Source of the DNA: Alloprevotella tannerae
GTDB taxonomy: Bacteria > Bacteroidota > Bacteroidia > Bacteroidales > Bacteroidaceae
Length of the DNA stretch: 9,746 nucleotides
NCBI GenBank assembly: GCA_015259305.1
Contig: JABZGO010000052.1
Location: 1-9,746 of the forward strand
Reading direction: 5' to 3'
Within the stretch, counting starts at the first letter, position 1; the number at the start of each line of letters is the position of its first letter. This document shows positions 1-6,084 of the stretch, in pieces. The notes under the pieces are model-generated. The model searched no databases, was not told where the DNA came from, and worked only from the letters and a program-made list of their open reading frames with translations. The position numbers and the translations under genes are program-made.

Positions 1-158
1 TGCAAGAAAATTGTATTTTCATCTCTGCACGAGAAAAAACAAATATAGAGCAACTCCGAGAATTGCTCTATCAGAAAGTAAGAGAACTACACGTGCAGAA
101 ATATCCTTACAACGACTTCCTTTATCAGCATTACGACCAAGAAGGACAACCGGAGTAA
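1..158 (+). CDS. hflX: GTPase HflX, C-terminal end (5' truncated by window edge)
   Basis: The frame beginning at base 3 reads 51 residues to a TAA at 156-158. It contains ISARENTNIEQLRELLYQKV and then HVQKYPYNDFLYQHYD. The ISA followed by N-I-x-x-L-R-x-L-L corresponds to the G5 region of the GTPase domain, and the YPYNDFLYQ tail is characteristic of Bacteroidetes HflX. Known family role: a ribosome-binding GTPase that splits or rescues stalled 70S ribosomes, with a GTP-binding core and an N-terminal HflX domain, both outside this window. Only the last part is present, so catalytic motifs cannot be checked. A strong terminator follows 34 bases after the stop, so hflX is the last gene of its transcript. 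Confidence 0.85.
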   Translation, partial: QENCIFISAREKTNIEQLRELLYQKVRELHVQKYPYNDFLYQHYDQEGQPE

Positions 159-180
159 GGATGTTTCAAACGCAGACAGC

Positions 181-513
181 TCAATGATGTTCAGGAACTA
201 CGGCAAAAAACTGTAGTTCCTTTTTTGTTTTATTCATAAGACTATGACCATGTCCCATCGGGCAATAATGTACTTGTCCGGGTAAGAGCGTTATCTCCCG
301 ACCATCATAACAAACCGTAGCCTCACCTTTGAGCAAATAAATAATCTCACAGTTTTGCTCATGCTTATGATAGCCTATAGACGCACCCGGCTGCAAGCGA
401 TTGCACATAATCTTCGCCTTATCATCAGAGAAAATACGTGCGTGCATTTCCTTTTCACCACCTTTGAAAGAAGGCAGGATTTGCTCTTCTATTTCCTTAA
501 AATCAATAATCAT
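181..513 (-). CDS. Small single-domain cupin protein
   Basis: A 110-residue protein that is essentially one cupin barrel. Both cupin motifs are complete. Motif 1 is H49-x-H51-x4-E56-x6-G63, preceded by G47. Motif 2 is G79-x5-P85-x-G87-x2-H90-x3-N94. H49, H51, E56 and H90 are the expected metal ligands, so it should bind a divalent metal. No signal peptide is seen, so it is probably cytoplasmic. The substrate cannot be read from the sequence; such stand-alone cupins include sugar-binding, isomerase, dioxygenase and ligand-sensing proteins. It starts at an ATG 28 bases after the upstream hydrolase stop, on the same strand, so it is probably the last gene of that operon. Its 3' end carries the hflX terminator hairpin on the opposite strand. 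I see no terminator of its own. Confidence 0.85.
   Translation of the reverse strand: MIIDFKEIEEQILPSFKGGEKEMHARIFSDDKAKIMCNRLQPGASIGYHKHEQNCEIIYLLKGEATVCYDGREITLLPGQVHYCPMGHGHSLMNKTKKELQFFAVVPEHH
193..231 (+). terminator. Rho-independent terminator of hflX, inside the convergent cupin gene
   Basis: The arms 193-203 and 211-221 form an 11-bp stem (one G-U pair) around the loop CAAAAAA. TTTTTTGTTTT follows at 221-231. The T-run is only on the + strand side, so it serves the rightward hflX transcript. The whole element lies within the last codons (about residues 95-107) of the minus-strand cupin gene. Confidence 0.8.
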
Positions 514-541
514 AATGGCTTTGTTTATTTCGTGTTACGCA

Positions 542-1885
542 TTAAATTGTTATGTCCACATAGACGGGGAAAATTCGCTCCGGATCATAAAAAACCGACA
601 AGCTTTCAGCCATAGCTTTAAGAGAGGGCCGCAATCGTCCATTAAATTTCTCTTGGCCATTTATGAGGATACGTACAGGACGCTTCAAGTCTATTTGGTT
701 TTCGCTTAAATATATCCTGATTTTACCGCTTTTCACAGGAGTAAAATGCTTTTGAAACTTTAGATCAATCCCCCAAATCGTATCTTTTTCAATTGTAGTA
801 TAGACCACATTATTTACAGACAAATCAATCGTATTATTACTTATGGTTTCATCGTAATACGTGCGCCCTTGTGTGTCCGGCCTTTCCAAGACGACAAGAT
901 TAGAAAAACCTCGACGGTAGCGCCCATCCATTTCAAAATCTTCCCAACTGACGTGTAGCGGGGTCGGATTTCTTTTATATTGTGCTAACCAAGGCGTTGT
1001 CAAACTATAATCAATATGATGACCATAACCCGGCAACAATTCTACACGATATACAAACTTCGTCTGCTCCAAAGCCGCTTTCGTATAAGCTGTAAGTTTA
1101 TTACGATAAAAGCCTTCATCTAATGCGCCTGTCAAGAGTGAGAAAGGCGTATTTCGCAAGTTTTCTATCGGTGCATTTTTCAAAGGTTCGCCGCCTGCCA
1201 TCGGCCCTGCTGCAGCCCAATAATCAGCATAAAATGAAGCCAAACGCTGACTACCATATCCGCCTTCAGAAATGCCAAAGACGTAAAGGCGGTTAGGATC
1301 GGCAGAAGCTGAAAGTAGCCATTGTCGTAGCAATTTTTCAAAAGCCCATTGCTTGCTACGCTGCCACCATCTATACCATTTACCTTCCTGAGGTATCTGC
1401 GGAATAAAATAAACACTGGGCGCATCCGCAAAACGTTTCGCCAACAACAGACCTGTCTGAAACTCTTGGTCACGAGGTCCGGAACCGTGCAGATATAAGA
1501 ACAACGGATACTGCTCCGCATCGCCTTTTCGACCGAAATAGTAGTTCAAACGCGCAGCGGGTTCCAAGGAATCCGGCAAAGCCCATACATTTACCTGTTG
1601 TGCATTCAACGTATCTATTTTTGACAATTCATCTTCTTGTATAAGATGATTAGCTGCTCGCCAAGCTTCCCAAACCTGTTTTCGCTTACTTTCTATATTC
1701 TTAAACTTTAAGGTTTGATCCGGAAAGACAGTATGCTCTCCTCGAATAGAAAGCACAAAAGCATTCCTCAGTTCTGTTTGCTGCGCATCAAGCAAACCGG
1801 GGAAAGCAGCAAACAAAGTCAAAAAGAAAAAGACTCGAATCAGTTTATGAATTGAGCGCATCACGCATTTGTTGAATGTCATCAT
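542..1885 (-). CDS. Secreted alpha/beta-hydrolase (esterase/peptidase-like)
   Basis: A 447-residue exported hydrolase. A hydrophobic stretch at about residues 18-32 ends in LDA before QQ, a typical signal peptidase I site, so it is likely periplasmic or secreted. The hydrolase core spans about residues 125-300: oxyanion motif HGSG (133-136), nucleophile elbow G-I-S206-E-G-G, likely acid D256 in GALDEG and likely base H289 or H290 in GYGHHID. The order and spacing fit a Ser-Asp-His triad, as in the PHB-depolymerase/esterase branch of the fold. Residues 310-447 form an extra C-terminal beta-rich part of unknown role. The substrate is unknown. The start at 1885 overlaps the TPR gene by 41 bases and has an SD-like GAGGA 7 bases upstream; ATG 1861 (residue 9) would give a shorter, more classic signal peptide and remains possible. 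The overlap implies translational coupling. Confidence 0.8.
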   Translation of the reverse strand: MMTFNKCVMRSIHKLIRVFFFLTLFAAFPGLLDAQQTELRNAFVLSIRGEHTVFPDQTLKFKNIESKRKQVWEAWRAANHLIQEDELSKIDTLNAQQVNVWALPDSLEPAARLNYYFGRKGDAEQYPLFLYLHGSGPRDQEFQTGLLLAKRFADAPSVYFIPQIPQEGKWYRWWQRSKQWAFEKLLRQWLLSASADPNRLYVFGISEGGYGSQRLASFYADYWAAAGPMAGGEPLKNAPIENLRNTPFSLLTGALDEGFYRNKLTAYTKAALEQTKFVYRVELLPGYGHHIDYSLTTPWLAQYKRNPTPLHVSWEDFEMDGRYRRGFSNLVVLERPDTQGRTYYDETISNNTIDLSVNNVVYTTIEKDTIWGIDLKFQKHFTPVKSGKIRIYLSENQIDLKRPVRILINGQEKFNGRLRPSLKAMAESLSVFYDPERIFPVYVDITI

Positions 1886-3881
1886 TGGTTTTTCCTCGCT
1901 TATTTAAAAATTCAACGTCTTCTACAAAAAAATCAGCAGGCGCAAAGTCCATTTTTCGCAACCGCAAACAAGCTCGATAGCGTGCGAGCGCTTCATTCAA
2001 AAGGCCCAGCAACCAAGCATTGTGCGCAGCATTCTGATAATCGACAGCCTGCGCCTCTTCTTTATCAATCAACTTCTTATAATACTTCTCCGCCTGTTCA
2101 TATTTCTCGGCCAACATTGAGCACCAAGCCAAAGCCTTAGTCGAACGCGCATCAGAATGAAGGTAATCGCTCTTAAACAGCTTCTCAAATGCAGCCTCTG
2201 ACTTTCCGACAAGAATCAAGCATTCGCCATAACGCAATAAGACGTTGGCATTTTCCGGCTCCAGCATCTCTAATTGCTTGAAGACTTTCAAGGCTTTATC
2301 ATATTGGGCAGCTTGCACGCAAACGACAGACAGTTGACGGAGCGTCCAAGCTGAATCAGGACGCATCAAGTTAGCCCTTTCATAATATATAATCGCTCTA
2401 TCCCACTCTTTCAATTGTTGACAGCAATAGCCAGACTTCTCTAAAATCTCAGGCCCCTGCATTGTAGCGTCCAACTTTTGGAATAAAGAGACGGCTAAAG
2501 TCCATTCCTGCTCACGAAAGGCATAATTACCCAAAAGCACTAAAGCTTCTTTAGTTTGCAAGATGGGCTTAAAGAGCGGCAAATCTACCATCGACAAGAA
2601 CGAGGCAAACGGATTAGCATCTTTATCGCGATAACGGTACAAAGAAAAGAAACGATAGAGATCTTGCATACAAAAACGAATCTCTTCTGCTATTGTTTGT
2701 ACAGCATCAGTTTGATGTATTTTGTCCTGCAAGGCTGCTTGCTGCTCGTTAATTTGCCTGATATTCTGCTTTATACCGTCCAATTGGCCTGAAGACAATT
2801 GATCTATCATCAGAAACATTCCGAATTTTTCCGTATCGCCTGCCGCATGCATCTCAAAAAGCCCACTCAGGCCCGACAAAGACTCACCTCGGTCGCCAAA
2901 GACGGAATGTCGGAGCGAAAAGGGCGTGAACCAATTCTTTATGTCACTGAAAAAAGCGTGTGTCCTACTGATTTGCGCAAAGGTAGTATAGAATGTATCA
3001 CCACCCTGTTCACGCATATCCACCAAGGCCTGCATTTTTTTTCCTATATTGTCTACTTCTTCATCTGAAGCCCAAGCCGGATTTAAGTCCAAATTAGCTA
3101 ATTCATCAGGATTCGTAAAATCCAAATCCTTTCCTTGAGTCATCTTGCTTGCAGCTCGATATATGTCAGGCATAATCTCGTCGCGCAACTTACTTTCATC
3201 CTTTTTAGTCCACGCCGTGCGCATCAATTGCAATTGCATCGTTAGCAAATCGCGGCAAAAGTCAGGAACATCGGCAAGCAGCTGCAGGCGCGCTGTCAGA
3301 TCGGCGTGTCTGCTAAGTCTGTCATAGTGTAAAATGCAGCCCAATACAAGGCCGGAGAATGCGCGGGCCCGTATTTTAAGCACGGAACTCGTGACATTTT
3401 CCAGCAAGAGTTGGATCTTGTAGGCATCAAACAAATAAACGACAGATAAAGTAAGCGCACTTAAGATAATTTGCTTTTGTGCCTCCGCAAGCGTCTCGTC
3501 TTTTAATCGAGCCGAAACTTGTTCGTATGCACCTCGATCATAAGGGGCAGAAGCTGCTATCTGATAAAACTCATCCGTTTCCCGCAAGGTATACAAGCGG
3601 TTAAAGCAAGTGCCAAGCTGCGTTTTAAGAAAATCATACTTAGCCTTATCTGAGAGCAAAAAAGCCTTGTTTATGAATTGTAAAAACAGCGTTTCGCGAT
3701 CAGGATCCGGCAATCCCTGCTTAAAATAGTCCAGTAAGCGAATATAATCCTCTCTCGTCACAGCGAGTTCTTCGCTTTCCGGTATCAAGCCCGACAAGGC
3801 GTTGAGAGCGTCCAGCAAACGATGGGCGCGCAAACTCTCAATCGTGTCTTTATACAATATATCAAACGTATTCTTATCCAT
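1845..3881 (-). CDS. Large cytoplasmic TPR-repeat protein of unknown function
   Basis: A 678-residue protein without signal peptide or membrane segment. The C-terminal third (about residues 443-645) reads as roughly six tandem 34-residue TPR units; clear examples are EWDRAIIYYERANLMRP and QYDKALKVFKQLEMLEP, with the usual small/aromatic pattern and terminal proline. The first 420 residues are helical in character, with no motif I recognise. A short Gln-rich, coiled-coil-like stretch lies near 370-400. TPRs mediate protein-protein contacts, so a scaffold or adaptor role is likely, but the partner is unknown. It lies 69 bases after the substrate-binding lipoprotein and overlaps the exported hydrolase, so it sits between two envelope proteins although it appears cytoplasmic. 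The start ATG at 3881 has no SD, which is normal for this phylum. Confidence 0.8.
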   Translation of the reverse strand: MDKNTFDILYKDTIESLRAHRLLDALNALSGLIPESEELAVTREDYIRLLDYFKQGLPDPDRETLFLQFINKAFLLSDKAKYDFLKTQLGTCFNRLYTLRETDEFYQIAASAPYDRGAYEQVSARLKDETLAEAQKQIILSALTLSVVYLFDAYKIQLLLENVTSSVLKIRARAFSGLVLGCILHYDRLSRHADLTARLQLLADVPDFCRDLLTMQLQLMRTAWTKKDESKLRDEIMPDIYRAASKMTQGKDLDFTNPDELANLDLNPAWASDEEVDNIGKKMQALVDMREQGGDTFYTTFAQISRTHAFFSDIKNWFTPFSLRHSVFGDRGESLSGLSGLFEMHAAGDTEKFGMFLMIDQLSSGQLDGIKQNIRQINEQQAALQDKIHQTDAVQTIAEEIRFCMQDLYRFFSLYRYRDKDANPFASFLSMVDLPLFKPILQTKEALVLLGNYAFREQEWTLAVSLFQKLDATMQGPEILEKSGYCCQQLKEWDRAIIYYERANLMRPDSAWTLRQLSVVCVQAAQYDKALKVFKQLEMLEPENANVLLRYGECLILVGKSEAAFEKLFKSDYLHSDARSTKALAWCSMLAEKYEQAEKYYKKLIDKEEAQAVDYQNAAHNAWLLGLLNEALARYRACLRLRKMDFAPADFFVEDVEFLNKRGKTNDDIQQMRDALNS

Positions 3882-3950
3882 ACATTCAGCTACTTAAATG
3901 ACGCAAGCGCAGTGAGTGAGTTTCCCTTGCTATGCTTACTCCTCTTAATT

Positions 3951-4775
3951 TTATTGTCTTGCATAGTGCGGCAATTTCAGTTTGTTGATAACGGCAGGAT
4001 TTAAATGGTATTGCCGCATCAAGATATCTTGACAAAAACTGATGCCTCTTTGATTGATACTATCGGACGCTTGATTATAAACGGCAGATAAGCGCCGAGA
4101 ATCTATCCGAGGCAAGCTTTTGCGCTTAATGAGCAAGAAACTCTGGGCCGAAGTTCCTGTATATAATAATTTGCATCCATTCTCCACAGCCTCAGTCAAG
4201 TAAGGCTCAGGCAAAACCGCACCATCTACTTGTCCGCCTTGTACCATAGCACTGCAAATCGCGAAACTATTGATGCGTGGACGCAAAACGAAATTGTCAG
4301 GCAAGCCGTTTTCCCTCAAAGCTTCCGTGCACGTTTCATCCGAATAAGAATACTTTGCAGCGGCCACTGTTCGATCTTTCATCTCTTTCAAATGGCGGAT
4401 GCGCAAACCTGCCGACGCAACAAGTCCCCACTGTCTATGCATTACTAAGAGCGGAGCCTCACTCTGTGCAACGCTCCCCAAGTGGGCCTGCCCTAACCTA
4501 TCCGTGCATATCCCTTGTGCCTGACCGAGAAAAGCCGTATCGCAATCAGCTTGAGAGGGATATACGCGAAAAGCAATCGGAATATTGTGTTGTTTGAAGT
4601 AACCATGAGTATCGGCCACCAGCAATGGAAGCACATCGAGCGTCATCGGAACGGCTACGACCACCTGTGTCTGCTCCGAAGCCTGCTGATTATTGCTTTC
4701 TTTAGGCTTTGAACTCGTTTTTCCCGCACAAGCTATCAAGACCGGCAGGAAGAGTAAAAGGAGAGTCTTATGCAT
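3951..4775 (-). CDS. ABC-transporter substrate-binding-like lipoprotein (NMT1/SsuA-like)
   Basis: A 274-residue protein starting MHKTLLLLFLPVLIAC. The lipobox L-I-A-C16 marks a signal peptidase II site, so it should be a membrane-anchored lipoprotein. A Ser/Lys/Gln-rich linker follows to about residue 36. The body resembles type-2 periplasmic binding proteins of the NMT1/SsuA/TauA group: LPLLVADTHGYFKQHNI near 49-65 (the usual P-x3-A-x2-x-G-[YF]-F region) and GGQVDGAVLPEPYLTEA near 180-196. The ligand could be an aliphatic sulfonate, a pyrimidine/thiamine precursor or something else; the sequence does not say. The same frame is open up to 4820, but a strong promoter lies at 4791-4821, so the longer start would precede transcription and 4775 is preferred. 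No permease or ATPase gene is adjacent. It heads the TPR-hydrolase-cupin cluster. Confidence 0.75.
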   Translation of the reverse strand: MHKTLLLLFLPVLIACAGKTSSKPKESNNQQASEQTQVVVAVPMTLDVLPLLVADTHGYFKQHNIPIAFRVYPSQADCDTAFLGQAQGICTDRLGQAHLGSVAQSEAPLLVMHRQWGLVASAGLRIRHLKEMKDRTVAAAKYSYSDETCTEALRENGLPDNFVLRPRINSFAICSAMVQGGQVDGAVLPEPYLTEAVENGCKLLYTGTSAQSFLLIKRKSLPRIDSRRLSAVYNQASDSINQRGISFCQDILMRQYHLNPAVINKLKLPHYARQ

Positions 4776-4790
4776 ATTTTGTCTTTTATG

Positions 4791-4821
4791 CAAAAATACT
4801 GCCGAAAGGAGGATTCTCAAA
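4791..4821 (-). promoter_or_regulatory. Bacteroidetes-type sigma-70 promoter of the lipoprotein operon
   Basis: On the minus strand, TTTG (4818-4821) is followed by a 19-base spacer and TATTTTTG (4791-4798). This is an exact match to the Bacteroidetes consensus TTTG-N19-TAnnTTTG. The predicted transcript starts about 10 bases before the ATG at 4775, giving a very short leader. Confidence 0.7.
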
Positions 4822-4994
4822 AGTTTAATTCAAAAATATTACACTTCATTGTCTTGAATTGATCTCTTACAAACGCTTTATGTGCGCGTAAACGCTTTGC
4901 GGTGCAGAGTAAGTGCAAATTCTTGCGCGTCTTCCTCTGTTTTTCTGCCACCTTTCATCTCATTCCTGAAATCCTTTGCCTCATCATTGATTTG

Positions 4995-5073
4995 TACTAT
5001 CGTGATGGTACGCTTTTTCCCTCGTGAGAGGACGATCGTCCTCTCACGAGGGAAAGACAATACTTTCGTGATG
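4995..5073. repeat. 13-bp direct repeats flanking the palindrome
   Basis: TACTATCGTGATG (4995-5007) and TACTTTCGTGATG (5061-5073) differ at one base and are offset by exactly 66 bases. The 53 bases between them contain the palindrome almost centrally. This layout resembles a short inserted element with a target duplication, or a tandem duplication, though a 13-bp duplication is long for typical mini-transposons. Confidence 0.6.
5016..5055. repeat. Perfect 40-bp spacerless palindrome
   Basis: Every base from 5016 to 5035 pairs with 5055 down to 5036. The centre is ACGATCGT, and each arm contains CCTCGTGAGAGG, which is itself a small hairpin (CCTC-GTGA-GAGG). The DNA can therefore form one long 20-bp stem or two short ones. 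Neither strand has a T-run after the stem, so it is not a standard terminator. It lies between two same-strand genes, the AlkD-like gene and the lipoprotein operon. Confidence 0.9.
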
Positions 5074-5234
5074 CAAAATGCAGCAATCAAACCATGCGTA
5101 AAGAAAAATGCGTCGTTTACCTCGCAATAATTTGATGGAATAAACTTATTATCGTGCTGCTATGCAATATTTTAGCAAACTTTATTATTTAATTATCGAA
5201 ATAAGAATCTGACAATAAAGACTATCGCACAATT

Positions 5235-5924
5235 TCATGTAATTGCAATACTTCGAATCCGCGCTTTCCAAGCTGCAGAAGGGCGCAAAGACTCAAGAAT
5301 CTTTTGGCGAGCTTTCTTAAGCGAAGCCAAGGGAAGTTTTCCATCAATTAAAAGCGGATAAGTTTGGTCCGGAAACTTCACAAAACATTCACACAAAGCC
5401 CAGCCGGCGGCCATTGCGCCGTAATGTCCCAAAGGACGCAATGCAGAAATCTCAGCCAAGAAAGCATCAATATAGTCGGCCGTGACATAATGAGAAAGCC
5501 CCATAACAATTCCAAAACGCTGCTCATAAACGACAGAGGAGCGTATATATGGCAATACAAACTCCCAGCCCGCAGATCCATATCGGCGAAAGGATTTGAG
5601 GGAATTGCAAAAAGTGTCGCACACTGCCCAATTGTCAATTTTAGGAACAAAACCGCTGACAAGTGCAAATCGCTCTTCACGCGTCGTAGCCGCATAAGCT
5701 ATAATCAAGCCCTCCAGCAGTAATTCTTCATACGTATCGGCTGTAAGCTCCGTCAAAGTGTCTCTCCAATCAGTTTTTGCCAACGTCTTAGCAAAAGTTC
5801 GCAACTGCGGCGTGCGAACTCCCAGAATAGGACGCGTAAGTCCCGGCAGCAAACCAGAAGAAAATTGAGCTAAATGAGGGTCCTTCAGACCTTCCAAATG
5901 TGCACGTATTGCTGTAATTTCCAT
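5235..5924 (-). CDS. AlkD-like DNA alkylation repair protein (HEAT-repeat glycosylase)
   Basis: A 229-residue protein of the AlkC/AlkD DNA glycosylase superfamily, which removes alkylated bases such as 3- and 7-methyl purines by base excision. The N-terminal signature RPILGVRTPQLRTFAK (31-46) and the central KIDNWAVCDTF (95-105) are typical. By alignment with the Bacillus cereus enzyme (W109, D113, W187), the likely active-site residues are W99, D103 and W175: the W-to-D spacing is identical and the D-to-W spacing differs by two. The length is normal for the family and the protein looks intact. All-helical, cytoplasmic, no signal peptide. It starts at the ATG at 5924, divergent from the outer-membrane protein gene, and is followed by a 459-base gap, so it is probably transcribed alone. 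No clear terminator follows it. Confidence 0.88.
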   Translation of the reverse strand: MEITAIRAHLEGLKDPHLAQFSSGLLPGLTRPILGVRTPQLRTFAKTLAKTDWRDTLTELTADTYEELLLEGLIIAYAATTREERFALVSGFVPKIDNWAVCDTFCNSLKSFRRYGSAGWEFVLPYIRSSVVYEQRFGIVMGLSHYVTADYIDAFLAEISALRPLGHYGAMAAGWALCECFVKFPDQTYPLLIDGKLPLASLKKARQKILESLRPSAAWKARIRSIAIT

Positions 5925-5946
5925 TTAGACGAATCGTTTAGATTGG

Positions 5947-5954
5947 CGAAAGTA
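5947..5954 (-). promoter_or_regulatory. Possible -7 element for the AlkD-like gene
   Basis: The minus strand reads TACTTTCG 22 bases before the ATG, one base off TAnnTTTG. No convincing TTTG lies 19-20 bases further upstream, so the call is weak. Confidence 0.3.
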
Positions 5955-6003
5955 AGCAGAAAGCGGGAGTTGAAAGCCTACTAAAAGCATTTATTTCAGC
6001 AAA

Positions 6004-6021
6004 TCACGTAAAAAAACGTGA
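6004..6021. promoter_or_regulatory. TCACGT-A6-ACGTGA inverted repeat between divergent genes
   Basis: Perfect 6-bp inverted arms (6004-6009 and 6016-6021) are separated by six A. The site lies about 30 bases upstream of the possible -7 element of the outer-membrane protein gene and about 50 upstream of that of the AlkD-like gene. It could be an operator for a dimeric regulator serving either gene. No T-run follows, so it is unlikely to be a terminator. Confidence 0.35.
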
Positions 6022-6051
6022 CCGATTAGGCCATATTCAAAACAAATATCG

Positions 6052-6059
6052 TATTTTCG
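6052..6059 (+). promoter_or_regulatory. Possible -7 element for the outer-membrane protein gene
   Basis: TATTTTCG, one mismatch from TAnnTTTG, lies 25 bases before the ATG at 6085. A -33 TTTG at the right distance is missing. The divergent AlkD-like gene has a similarly deviant element with the same terminal CG. Confidence 0.35.
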
Positions 6060-6084
6060 CTTTAGAAAAATAAATTGCTTTGAT

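Larger units (their letters stand above)
4878..5090 (-). other. Doubtful small ORF or gene remnant in the 4776-5234 gap
   Basis: A minus-strand frame of 70 codons that has only a TTG start. Its C-terminal 43 residues (VQINDEAKDFRNEMK, then GGRKTEEDAQEF) have a balanced, charged composition like a real soluble protein. The opposite strand translates to a Cys/Ser/Leu-rich shadow. Its N-terminal part is encoded by the palindrome and by the two copies of the flanking direct repeat. There is no ATG upstream in frame before the stop near 5160, and no convincing promoter. It may be a remnant, a small protein with an unusual start, or chance. The rest of the gap (4776-5234) contains only the operon promoter and AT-rich DNA. 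Confidence 0.15.

Noticed and set aside
2799..3068. 89-codon plus-strand ORF inside the TPR gene, and similar ORFs antisense to the operon
   Set aside because: They lie wholly opposite well-supported coding sequence and have Cys/Ser/Leu-rich, shadow-like compositions.
3882..3950. GCAAG/CTTGC pairing in the gap between the lipoprotein and TPR genes
   Set aside because: A five-base stem with an 18-base loop is expected by chance; no T-run, so no evidence for internal termination.
3951..4820. Longer start for the lipoprotein (15 extra residues before MHKT)
   Set aside because: The upstream start lies at the -33 element of a strong promoter, and the extra residues would push the lipobox to an atypical position.
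4882..5130. Plus-strand frame of 82 codons through the palindrome
   Set aside because: It has a GTG start, a Cys/Ser/Leu-rich composition and no upstream signals; it is open only because the palindrome reads through on both strands.
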